NCBI GenBank assembly: GCA_021792365.1
Contig: JAJYUT010000003.1
Coordinates: 124,001-188,000 of the forward strand
Source of the DNA: Pseudomonadota bacterium
Lineage (GTDB): Bacteria; Pseudomonadota; Alphaproteobacteria; Dongiales; Dongiaceae
DNA: 64,000 nucleotides
Direction of reading: 5' to 3'
In this document: positions 7,734-15,392 of the stretch, in pieces
How the letters are laid out: each line of letters begins with the position of its first letter
Numbering within the stretch: position 1 is the stretch's first letter
Position numbers and translations under genes: made by a program
Notes under the pieces: generated by a model
Told to the model about the DNA's origin: nothing
Seen by the model: only the letters and a program-made list of their open reading frames with translations
Database searches by the model: none

Positions 7734-9067
7734 GCGGCGAAACCGCGGGGGAGGATCTGCTTGTGCGTAGTCAGGAAATCGTCGAAGGCGGCGAAGAAGC
7801 CCTCGAGCTCGGCTTCTCCGAAAGGCAAGGACAGCGCCAGCATGCCGCGCGGCGTGACGTGGAATCCCCGCAGCAGCATCTCGACGTGGTAGAGGGCGAT
7901 GAGCCGCGGATCCGCGCCATCCAGCGGCGCCGGCGTCAGGACCGGGCCGCGGACGAAGTGCAAGTTCATCAACGAGCCGCGCCCGAGCACGATGCCTTCC
8001 ACATCATGCGCCTCGAGCGCGTTGTTCATCGCGGCGCGCAGGCGGTCGCCGCGATCGTTCATCTCGCGGCTCGCGGTTTCTGTCAGCACTTCGGTCAGGC
8101 CCGTGAACCCTGCGGCCATGCTCAGGATGTTGTTGTTGAAGGTGCCGCCATGGCTGAAGGCATTCGGCGAGGCCGGATCGAACCGGTCCATCAGGTCGGC
8201 CCGGCCGCCGAAGGCGCCGAAACTGGCGCCCCCGCCGAGATACTTGCCGAGGCTCATGAGGTCGGGATTGATGCCGTGCGCGCCGTGCAGGCCACGGAAA
8301 TGCAGACGTGACGTCATGACTTCGTCAAAGATCAGCAGTGCGCCGATCTCGGCGGTCAGTTCTCGCACGAGCTCCAGGAAATCCTTGAGGGCCGGAATGC
8401 ACCCCCCGCCACCCATCATCGGCTCGATGATCACCGCGGCCAGATCATCCGCGTTGCTGCGAATCACGGAGGTAACGCTCTCCGCGTCATTGTAGTCGGC
8501 GAACACGAAGGGGAACGGCAGGTTCAGCGGCGACCCGCCATGCGCGAAGGTCAGCACTCCGCCATGGTAGCCCTCGCGGAACGCGAGGATCTTTCGACGG
8601 CCGGTGATCGCCCGCGCCGTCGAAAGTGCCATGATGTTGGCCTCGGTGCCGGAATTGCAGAACCGGACGCGCTCGATGGCCGGAAACCGATCAACGATGG
8701 CGGCGGCATAGCGGGCCTCATACTGATTCGGCGAACCGAGCAGGACACCCTGCTGGATCACCTTGATCAGCGTCGCCGCGATGGTCGGATCGGAATGGCC
8801 ATAGAGACCGGCCGTATATTCCGATACCAGATCGACATAGGTATGGCCGTCGATATCCGTCACGCGGCATCCCTCTCCGCCGGAGAGCGTCAGCGGGAAA
8901 GGCGGATACCACATGACTGCCCGAGTATTGCCGCCCGGCAACGCGGCCGCCGCGGCCAGGTGGCGCTGTTTGCTCTTTGGATTGGCGTGGGTGAAGCGCT
9001 GGCGCGCGTCCGCCAACACGTCATCAAGATTGGCGTTGCGCAGAGGGACGACGGTTTCTATTAACAT
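7730..9067 (-). CDS. Class III (PLP) aminotransferase, glutamate-1-semialdehyde-aminomutase-like
   Basis: A 445-residue fold-type I PLP enzyme. Landmarks: LPGGNTRAVMWYPPFPL, the phosphate-binding CNSGTEANIMAL, the Asp/Val pair in LLIFDEVMTSR that contacts the PLP ring nitrogen, and the Schiff-base lysine in LGKYLGGGASFG. It resembles glutamate-1-semialdehyde 2,1-aminomutase, but its catabolic setting suggests a transaminase for an amino acid or amine brought in by the neighbouring transporter. It is first in the leftward operon (then gntR, ABC ATPase, BKACE, thioesterase). The ATG abuts a TTGATCAA palindrome, so a regulator bound there could affect both transcription and translation. Confidence 0.88.
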   Translation of the reverse strand: MLIETVVPLRNANLDDVLADARQRFTHANPKSKQRHLAAAAALPGGNTRAVMWYPPFPLTLSGGEGCRVTDIDGHTYVDLVSEYTAGLYGHSDPTIAATLIKVIQQGVLLGSPNQYEARYAAAIVDRFPAIERVRFCNSGTEANIMALSTARAITGRRKILAFREGYHGGVLTFAHGGSPLNLPFPFVFADYNDAESVTSVIRSNADDLAAVIIEPMMGGGGCIPALKDFLELVRELTAEIGALLIFDEVMTSRLHFRGLHGAHGINPDLMSLGKYLGGGASFGAFGGRADLMDRFDPASPNAFSHGGTFNNNILSMAAGFTGLTEVLTETASREMNDRGDRLRAAMNNALEAHDVEGIVLGRGSLMNLHFVRGPVLTPAPLDGADPRLIALYHVEMLLRGFHVTPRGMLALSLPFGEAELEGFFAAFDDFLTTHKQILPRGFAA

Positions 9068-9166
9068 TGATCAAATCGTGAAGTGAAGGATTCAGCTGGA
9101 TTTCGGGCAGTCTCGCTGCTTTTCGCTTGCATTTCAATCCTGATGTTGGTCAAATTTGATCAAATC
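9067..9166. promoter_or_regulatory. Repeated palindromic operator candidates, TTGATCAAATC
   Basis: The 117-bp divergent gap holds TTGATCAAATC twice, at 9067-9077 and 9156-9166. The second copy sits in a longer symmetrical block: TCAAATTTGA (9150-9159) overlapping TTTGATCAAA (9155-9164). The first copy touches the start codon of the leftward aminotransferase and the second lies just upstream of the ribosome site (near 9174-9182) of the rightward binding-protein gene. Two copies flanking a divergent promoter are what a dimeric regulator controlling both directions would use; the GntR protein at 6996-7733 is the obvious candidate. Confidence 0.6.
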
Positions 9167-9184
9167 AAGCGAAAGGGGAAGGCA

Positions 9185-10234
9185 ATGCGTAATCTCTGGG
9201 TTTCGACATCGGCTGCCGCGCTGCTCGTGGTGGCGGCTACGGCGGTTCAGGCAGATGACGCGATCACCGTTGTCGGGTGGGGCGGCAACTGGGACAAGGC
9301 GTACAAGACCGGCGTCTGGGACAAATACACGGAGCAGACCGGCAAAAAGATCGTGATGGAGGAATGGGACGGCGCGCTCGCCAAGGTTCGCGCGCAGGTG
9401 CAGTCCGGCAGCATCACCTGGGATCTCGTATCGCCGGAGGCGCCGGCAGTGGAAATCGGCTGCGCCGAAGGTCTGTTCGTGCCGCTGCCGGAAGAGGTCA
9501 CCGGCGACCCGGCGAAATACCTGCCGGGCACGATCCATGAATGCGGCGTGGCCTCTGACACCTGGGCGACGATCCTCGCCTACAACGCCGATGCGATCAA
9601 AGGCGAAGGCCCGAAGAGCTGGGCCGACTACTGGAACGTCGAGAAGTTCCCGGGCAAGCGCGGCATGCTCGCCCAGGCGCAGTACACGATCGAGAATGCG
9701 ATGATGGCGGACGGTGTGCCGCCCAGCCAGGTGTATGAGGAACTGCGCAAGCCAGGCGGCATCGACCGCGCCTTCGCCATGCTCGACAAGATCAAGCCGC
9801 ATGTCGTCTGGTGGACGACCTCGACCCAGGCGATGCAGAACCTCGCGAGCGGCGAAGTGGTGATGACGGACCAATACAACGCGCGCGTCACCAACGACGT
9901 GGTGAACGAGAAGAAGAACTACGCGATCGTCTGGGAAGCGGGCTTCTTCTACGGCACCGACATGTGGGCCGTGGTGAAGGGTTCACCCAACGAGAAGGAA
10001 GCGCTGGAGCTCCTGACGTGGTTTTCGATCCCGGAGAACCAGGCCGGCTTCTCGAAGCTCTACGCGTATGGGACCGGCCGCATCGAAGCCGCGGACTACA
10101 TTCCGGAGGATTGGAAGAAGAACCTGCCGACCTCGCCGGATCACGTCAAGCACGGTGCCGTCTACGACACCGCGTTCTGGGTCGAGAACAAGGAAGCGCT
10201 CGAGGAGCGGTTCAAGGCCTGGCAGGCGCAATAA
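9185..10234 (+). CDS. Polyamine-type ABC transporter substrate-binding protein (PotD/PotF-like)
   Basis: A 349-residue periplasmic binding protein of the SBP_bac_8 type. ATG 9185 follows a strong AAAGGGGAAGG site and begins a classical Sec signal peptide (MRNLWVSTSAAALLVVAATAVQA, cleavage expected after VQA); the open frame upstream has no such features. The mature protein opens with ITVVGWGGNWDKAY, typical of the spermidine/putrescine/GABA branch, and has a WWTTSTQAMQNLASGEV segment near residue 205. It heads the rightward operon binding protein, permease, permease, M20 hydrolase, flavoprotein, cupin. The ligand could be a polyamine or another cationic amine or amino acid. Confidence 0.9.
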   Translation: MRNLWVSTSAAALLVVAATAVQADDAITVVGWGGNWDKAYKTGVWDKYTEQTGKKIVMEEWDGALAKVRAQVQSGSITWDLVSPEAPAVEIGCAEGLFVPLPEEVTGDPAKYLPGTIHECGVASDTWATILAYNADAIKGEGPKSWADYWNVEKFPGKRGMLAQAQYTIENAMMADGVPPSQVYEELRKPGGIDRAFAMLDKIKPHVVWWTTSTQAMQNLASGEVVMTDQYNARVTNDVVNEKKNYAIVWEAGFFYGTDMWAVVKGSPNEKEALELLTWFSIPENQAGFSKLYAYGTGRIEAADYIPEDWKKNLPTSPDHVKHGAVYDTAFWVENKEALEERFKAWQAQ

Positions 10235-10256
10235 GCTAGCCGATACAGCGAACAGG

Positions 10257-11489
10257 ATGTCGAGGACGATCCGCGGCAGCTCCATGGGTGCGGCCACCCG
10301 GCGTGGGAACACCCTCATGGCCCTGCTCGTCGCGCCCCTCGTCCTCTTCATCCTGATCGTCTTTCTTGGACCGGTTTTGCGCTTCCTGTGGCTCTCGGTC
10401 GACAATTCCGACGTGGCTGGCAATCTCGGCCGCACCTTCGCGGCGCTCGAAGGCTGGCAAGCGTCCAGCGGCCTGCCCGACGAGGCCGTTTTCCAGGCGC
10501 TGATCGCGGATCTCGCCGATGCGCGGCAGAAGGGCCGCGACGGGGTCCTGGCCCAGCTGATCAACCAGCGGAAGGTCGGGGCGCGGTTCCTCGTCATCAA
10601 GACAGCCAAGGACGCCGCCGACGGCAAGTTCGCGACACCGCCTCTGCGCGAGGCCGTGCTCGCGCAGCACGCCGGCTGGGGCGATGTCAGCCTTTGGACC
10701 GAGATTCGTCGCGCCAGCGGCGGCCTAACCGACTACTATCTGCTCAACAGCATCGACCTTCGCCGCGGTGCAGCGGGCGAGATCGCACCGGCGCCGGCGG
10801 ACCGCGCCATCTTCCTCGACGCACTCGTCCGCACCATCTGGATCAGCTTCGTCGTCACCCTGCTCTGCGCCCTCCTCTCCGTGCCGCTGGCGCAGGCGAT
10901 CGTCAGTGCGCCGCCGCCCTGGTCGCGTGTGATGTTCGCGCTCGTGATCTTCCCGCTCTGGACTTCGCTGCTCGTGCGCACCGTGATCTGGATCATCGTC
11001 CTGCAGAAGAACGGGCCCGTGAACAATGCCCTGCTCTTCACCGGCCTGATCGACCAGCCGCTGTCGCTCATCTACACGCGCTTCTCGCTCTACGTCGCCA
11101 TGGTGCAGGTGCTGCTGCCGATGATGGTGCTATCGCTGGTTTCCGTCATGCGGCGCGTTCCCGCGAGCTATATGAAGGCGGCCCTGTCCTTGGGCGCGCC
11201 CTGGACGACAGCCTGGCGGCGGGTGCAGCTGCCGCTCATCATGCCGGGCTTCCTCTCCGGCTCCGCCATCGTCTTCGTCTTCGCACTGGGCTACTACATC
11301 ACGCCCACGCTGGTCGGCGGTCCCGGCGATCAGATGATTTCCTCCTATATCGCGTTCTATACCAACACGACGCTCAACTGGGGCCTGGCAGCAGCGCTTT
11401 CGGTGCAGCTCCTGCTGATCCTGATAGCAAGCGCCGTCCTGTTCTGGAGCGCGCGGGCCGTCATATCGCGCCCGAGGCAGGCCGCATGA
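10257..11489 (+). CDS. ABC transporter permease (PotB-like) with long periplasmic insert
   Basis: A 410-residue inner-membrane permease. After an N-terminal helix (LMALLVAPLVLFILIVFLGPV) there are about 140 mostly hydrophilic residues before the second membrane segment near residue 190 (TIWISFVVTLLCALL), much longer than the loop in 280-residue PotB proteins. The ATPase-coupling EAA-type motif is at AALSLGAPWTTAWRRVQLPL. ATG 10257 was taken; ATG 10284 is nearly as good because neither has a clear ribosome site. The next permease gene overlaps its stop by 4 bp. The insert probably lies on the periplasmic side, where it could contact the binding protein. Confidence 0.88.
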   Translation: MSRTIRGSSMGAATRRGNTLMALLVAPLVLFILIVFLGPVLRFLWLSVDNSDVAGNLGRTFAALEGWQASSGLPDEAVFQALIADLADARQKGRDGVLAQLINQRKVGARFLVIKTAKDAADGKFATPPLREAVLAQHAGWGDVSLWTEIRRASGGLTDYYLLNSIDLRRGAAGEIAPAPADRAIFLDALVRTIWISFVVTLLCALLSVPLAQAIVSAPPPWSRVMFALVIFPLWTSLLVRTVIWIIVLQKNGPVNNALLFTGLIDQPLSLIYTRFSLYVAMVQVLLPMMVLSLVSVMRRVPASYMKAALSLGAPWTTAWRRVQLPLIMPGFLSGSAIVFVFALGYYITPTLVGGPGDQMISSYIAFYTNTTLNWGLAAALSVQLLLILIASAVLFWSARAVISRPRQAA

Positions 11490-12295
11490 AGCCGGCGACC
11501 CTGCGCAGCGCCACAATGTACGTCTATGCGGCCCTGCTGCTGGCCTTCATGCTCGTCCCGCTGCTGATCATCGTGCCGATGTCGCTGACCAGCGGCAACG
11601 CGCTGACCTTCCCCACCCCGGGATATTCACTGCGCTGGTACCATGAGTTGATCGACGACCCGCGCTGGCTGAAGTCTTTCTGGAACTCGATCATTATTGG
11701 CGTATCCGCCACCTTGCTCTCCTGCGCACTCGGTATTCCGGCCGCGATCGGAATCGCCTGGGGCGAGTTCCCGGGCAAGCGCCTGATCTATGCCATTGTC
11801 GCGACGCCGTTGGTCGTCCCCGTGGTGATCGTCGGCGTCGCCGCCTTCTTCTTCTTTGCGGAACTCGGGCTGGCCGGGCAGAAATCTGCGATCATCCTGA
11901 CCCACACCGCCTTGGCGGTCCCAGTGGTCCTGACCACCGTGGTCGCCAGTCTCTCGCGTTTCGACCGAACCTTGGTGCGCGCCGCACAGTCGCTCGGCGC
12001 GGGAACGGGGCGGATATTCTTCAAGGTGATCCTGCCGCTGATCTCGCCCGGCGTGGTCAGCGGCGCGATCATCGCCTTCATCATTTCGTTCGACGAGGTG
12101 GTGGTCGCGAGCTTCCTCTCGACCGGCGAGGAACGCACCCTGCCCCGGATGATCTTCTCGGGCGTACGGGAGTCCGTCAGCCCGGCCATCGCCTCGGTGG
12201 CGGTGCTGCTCGTGGTCTTCTCCGCCGCCCTGCTCGGGATCGTGGGTTGGCTGCAGTCACGCGCCACGCGCTCACACAGGACCCGCCCCTCGTGA
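11486..12295 (+). CDS. ABC transporter permease (PotC-like)
   Basis: A 269-residue membrane protein with about six hydrophobic segments, starting at ATG 11486 that overlaps the previous stop (ATGA). The coupling loop AAQSLGAGTGRIFFKVILPLISPG is the EAA motif contacting the ATPase, and FIISFDEVVVASFLS is characteristic of PotC-type subunits. With the preceding permease it forms the heterodimeric channel served by the divergently encoded PotA-like ATPase. The following M20 hydrolase gene begins inside its stop codon region (GTGA), so the operon is tightly coupled. Confidence 0.9.
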   Translation: MKPATLRSATMYVYAALLLAFMLVPLLIIVPMSLTSGNALTFPTPGYSLRWYHELIDDPRWLKSFWNSIIIGVSATLLSCALGIPAAIGIAWGEFPGKRLIYAIVATPLVVPVVIVGVAAFFFFAELGLAGQKSAIILTHTALAVPVVLTTVVASLSRFDRTLVRAAQSLGAGTGRIFFKVILPLISPGVVSGAIIAFIISFDEVVVASFLSTGEERTLPRMIFSGVRESVSPAIASVAVLLVVFSAALLGIVGWLQSRATRSHRTRPS

Positions 12296-13473
12296 AATTG
12301 CATCCTGCCATCCAGAACCTCGAAACCGAAATGACGGCTTGGCGGCGCCGGCTTCACGCACGCCCCGAACTCGGGTTCGAGGAAACCGAGACGGCACGTT
12401 TCGTCGCCGACAAGCTGCGCTCTTTCGGCATCGAGACGATTGAAGGAATCGGCCGCACCGGCGTGGTCGGCACGCTGAACGGCCGCCTGGGCGCCGGCGA
12501 GACTCTGGGCCTGCGGGCCGACATGGATGCACTTCCCATGCAGGAAGCGCGGCCTTTGCCGCATGCTTCCACCTCGCCCGGACGCATGCATGCTTGCGGA
12601 CATGACGGCCATGTCGCGACCTTGCTCGGCGCTGCCGCCGCCCTGGCCCGGGCGCCGGATTTTGCCGGCACGGTCCGGTTCATCTTTCAGCCTGCAGAGG
12701 AGGGCCTCGGCGGCGCCTTGGCGATGCTGGATGACGCGCTCTTCGATCGTTTCCCTTGCGACCGGATCTTTGCTTTCCACAATTCCGAACGGCCGCTGGC
12801 CCAGGTCGTGGTCTATGAAAAGGTGGTCGCCGCCGCGGCGGACCGCTTCACGATCACCATCCGTGGACGGGGCGGGCATGCCGCCACGCCACACTTGGCG
12901 ATCGATCCAATCCCGATTGCGGCGCGCATCCTGTTGGCGATCGAGGCATTGCCCGGAAGAATGACCGAGGCCGCATCGCCAGCCGTCGTGACGGTCGGCG
13001 CCATCCATGCGGGCGAGGCCTTCAACATCATTCCGGATACCGCGACCGTGATCGGAACAGTGCGCTGCTTCGACGAGCAGGTCCGCGCCACGCTGCAGGC
13101 CAACATTCGGCGCATCGCCGAGGGCGAGGCGGCGCTCTACGGCGCGTCGGCGGAGGTCGCCTATCAAAACCTGTTCGCGGTGACGGTAAACGATGCTGAG
13201 CAGGCCAGGCGTCTCGGCAAGGCCGCGGCCGAGGTCGTCGGGGGAGACAGGATCGTGTGGAACCCCGCGCCGGAATTGGGATCAGAGGACTTCTCCTTCA
13301 TGCTGCAGCGGAAGCCCGGCTGCTATTTCCTGATCGGCCAGGGCGATTCCGATCACGGAGCCGTCTGCCACGACACCCACTATGATTTCAACGACCGCAT
13401 CCTCGCGATCGGCGCCAGCATCTGGGTCCGGCTCGTCGAGCGCGAGCTTGCCCCGGGCGGTTCATCGTCATGA
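12292..13473 (+). CDS. M20D-family metallo-amidohydrolase (hippurate / N-acyl-amino-acid hydrolase type)
   Basis: A 393-residue zinc-type hydrolase. Family motifs: RRRLHARPELGFEE at the N-terminus, LRADMDALPM, HACGHDGHVA (metal ligands), FQPAEEGLGGA with the catalytic glutamate pair, and LGSEDFSFML near the C-terminus. Such enzymes cleave N-acyl amino acids or similar amides in the cytoplasm. GTG 12292 is preferred because it overlaps the permease stop as GTGA and begins the conserved domain. Placed after the importer genes, it probably removes an acyl or aminoacyl group from the imported compound before the flavoprotein acts. Its natural substrate cannot be read from the sequence. Confidence 0.87.
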   Translation: MKLHPAIQNLETEMTAWRRRLHARPELGFEETETARFVADKLRSFGIETIEGIGRTGVVGTLNGRLGAGETLGLRADMDALPMQEARPLPHASTSPGRMHACGHDGHVATLLGAAAALARAPDFAGTVRFIFQPAEEGLGGALAMLDDALFDRFPCDRIFAFHNSERPLAQVVVYEKVVAAAADRFTITIRGRGGHAATPHLAIDPIPIAARILLAIEALPGRMTEAASPAVVTVGAIHAGEAFNIIPDTATVIGTVRCFDEQVRATLQANIRRIAEGEAALYGASAEVAYQNLFAVTVNDAEQARRLGKAAAEVVGGDRIVWNPAPELGSEDFSFMLQRKPGCYFLIGQGDSDHGAVCHDTHYDFNDRILAIGASIWVRLVERELAPGGSSS

Positions 13474-14918
13474 GCACGATCGCCCCGGCTGACGTCGCCT
13501 GGCGCAGCCATTGGCTGCAGCAGTCTCTCCGGGACGATCCAGACCTTGCGCCGCCGCTGAATGACGACATCCGGGCCGACATCTGTATCGTAGGTGGCGG
13601 CTTTCTCGGGCTTTGGACCGCGATCCGGCTGAAAGAGGCGGATCCCAGCCTCGATGTTGTCATGCTCGAGAAGGACATCTGCGGCGGCGGGGTCAGCGGC
13701 CGCAATTCCGGCATGCTGCTTTCCGCCTGGACCAAGTTCCGCACGATCGCGGCCTTGCAAAATGACGGAGCCGCGGTGCGGCTGATCGATCAGTCGAATG
13801 ACGCGATCGACGGTATCGAGCGCTTCTGCGCGGAGAACGGGATCGACTGCTGGTTCGACCGCGTCGGCTGGATCTGGGGCGCGACCTGCGCAGCCCAGGT
13901 CGGCGCGTGGCAGGATGCGCTTGAGAAGCTGGCGAAATACGGCCGCCGGCCAGCGCGATCTGTCACGCGGGACGAGATCGCCGCGATGAGTGGCACGTCG
14001 GCGCATCTTGCGGGCGCGTTCGACGCATCGGCGGCGACAATTCATCCAGGGTATCTCGTGCGCGGTCTGCGCAAGGTCGCCAGAGCCGCGGCGGTGCGCA
14101 TTTATGAAAAGACCCCGATGCGCCGCTTCAGCCGCGGCAGCCCGATCGCGGTCGAGACACCCGGAGGCTCAGTCCGTTGCCGCAAGCTCGTTCTGGCACT
14201 GAACGCCTGGTCGGCCGCGGTCCCGGAGTTGGCGCCCGGGATCTTCAACATCTCCAGCGATGACGCGGTTTCGAAGCCGATGCCGGAGCGGCTGGAAGCG
14301 GTCGGCTACCGACGTGGGCCGCTGATGATCGATTCCCGTGTCTTCGTGTCCGGCTATCGCGTGACGCGCGATGGCCGGCTTCTCGTCGGCGTCACGGGAG
14401 GACATATCGGCTTCGGCGGCATCGTCGATGGACGCTTCGACCGACCCTCACCGCGCGTTGAAGCGATGCGCGAGGCATTGCGCCAAGGGCATCCTGCGCT
14501 CGCCGATTTTCCGCTGGAGACGTCCTGGAACGGGCCGATCGACCGAACCTCGACCGGCCTGCCGTTCTTCGGCACGTTTCCGCGAAACCCTGACATCGCG
14601 TTCGGCTATGGCTTCTCCGGCAACGGCATCGGCATGACGTTCATCGGCGGCAAGCTGCTGACGTCGCTGGTTCTCGGCCGGGACGATTCGTGGCGAGACA
14701 GCGTCCTCGTGCGCCCGGTGTCGCGCGGCTTTCCGCCCGAGCCGTTCCGCTTCGTGGGCGCCCATCTGGTGCGCAGCGCGGTGCGCCGGCGCGACAGGCT
14801 CGAGCATCGAAACCAAAGGCCCGATGGGCTGACGGCCTGGCTCGCCGGGCTCGCACCATCCGGAGTCACGCCGTCCAAGGCGAACCAGGCACAGCGACCG
14901 GAGGGAAGCAGTGAGTGA
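13470..14918 (+). CDS. FAD-dependent oxidoreductase, DAO family (amine/amino-acid oxidase-like)
   Basis: A 482-residue flavoprotein. The dinucleotide-binding motif IVGGGFLGLWTAIRL is near residue 35, followed by VMLEKDICGGGVSGRNSGML, the FAD-contacting segment seen in gamma-glutamylputrescine oxidase and similar DAO enzymes. RTSTGLPFFG and GYGFSGNGIGMTF near residue 380 form the C-terminal FAD loop. It probably oxidises a C-N bond of an amine or amino acid to an imine or aldehyde. The start overlaps the M20 gene (ATGA) and the cupin gene starts 8 bp before its stop. The last 70 residues are basic and variable. Confidence 0.87.
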   Translation: MSTIAPADVAWRSHWLQQSLRDDPDLAPPLNDDIRADICIVGGGFLGLWTAIRLKEADPSLDVVMLEKDICGGGVSGRNSGMLLSAWTKFRTIAALQNDGAAVRLIDQSNDAIDGIERFCAENGIDCWFDRVGWIWGATCAAQVGAWQDALEKLAKYGRRPARSVTRDEIAAMSGTSAHLAGAFDASAATIHPGYLVRGLRKVARAAAVRIYEKTPMRRFSRGSPIAVETPGGSVRCRKLVLALNAWSAAVPELAPGIFNISSDDAVSKPMPERLEAVGYRRGPLMIDSRVFVSGYRVTRDGRLLVGVTGGHIGFGGIVDGRFDRPSPRVEAMREALRQGHPALADFPLETSWNGPIDRTSTGLPFFGTFPRNPDIAFGYGFSGNGIGMTFIGGKLLTSLVLGRDDSWRDSVLVRPVSRGFPPEPFRFVGAHLVRSAVRRRDRLEHRNQRPDGLTAWLAGLAPSGVTPSKANQAQRPEGSSE

Positions 14919-15273
14919 AGCCCGCGTCTTCAGGCGTTCCGAAATGGAGCTGGTGCCGGCGGTGACCCCCACCGGCACGACCTCGATCGCGCGCATCATC
15001 AACGGATCGATCAGCCGGCACATGGGCGGCGGAATCGAGTATCTCGAGAACACGGTCATCGACTGGACCGTGACCTATGACGAGATCCTGTTCATTTGCG
15101 AGGGACGGCTGACCCTTGAATTCGGCGGCGCGCAGCATCATTGCAGCGCGGGCGATATAGTCTGGCTGCCGGAGGGGACGCATCTGAAATACATCGCGAA
15201 GGAGCGCGCCGGCTATTTCTACGCCCTCTACCCGGTCGATTGGGCCTCGCGACAAGGGACCACTGAGCCTTGA
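14911..15273 (+). CDS. Small cupin protein, EutQ-like
   Basis: A 120-residue single-domain cupin beginning at GTG 14911 behind a strong GGAGGGAAG ribosome site. The beta-barrel motifs are visible as TYDEILFICEGRLTLEFGG and SAGDIVWLPEGTHLKYIAKE. The first motif lacks the usual two histidines, as in EutQ-type cupins of ethanolamine utilisation, so metal binding is doubtful. It ends the rightward operon. Similar cupins accompany amine-degrading flavoproteins, but the catalytic or sensing role here is unknown. Confidence 0.75.
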   Translation: MSEARVFRRSEMELVPAVTPTGTTSIARIINGSISRHMGGGIEYLENTVIDWTVTYDEILFICEGRLTLEFGGAQHHCSAGDIVWLPEGTHLKYIAKERAGYFYALYPVDWASRQGTTEP

Positions 15274-15392
15274 TGTCGTCTTGGGTCGAAGCCGGCAGTG
15301 CCTGTGTGCTCGCGAACGGTCGGACTTATCCGATAATTCTAGGTCGTCCGTTGCCGATTGCCGAACTCGTGCCGTAGCCGATCAGGCGCCAA

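Noticed and set aside
11788-13167. 459-codon reverse frame over the permease and M20 genes
   Set aside because: Shadow of two well-supported forward genes.
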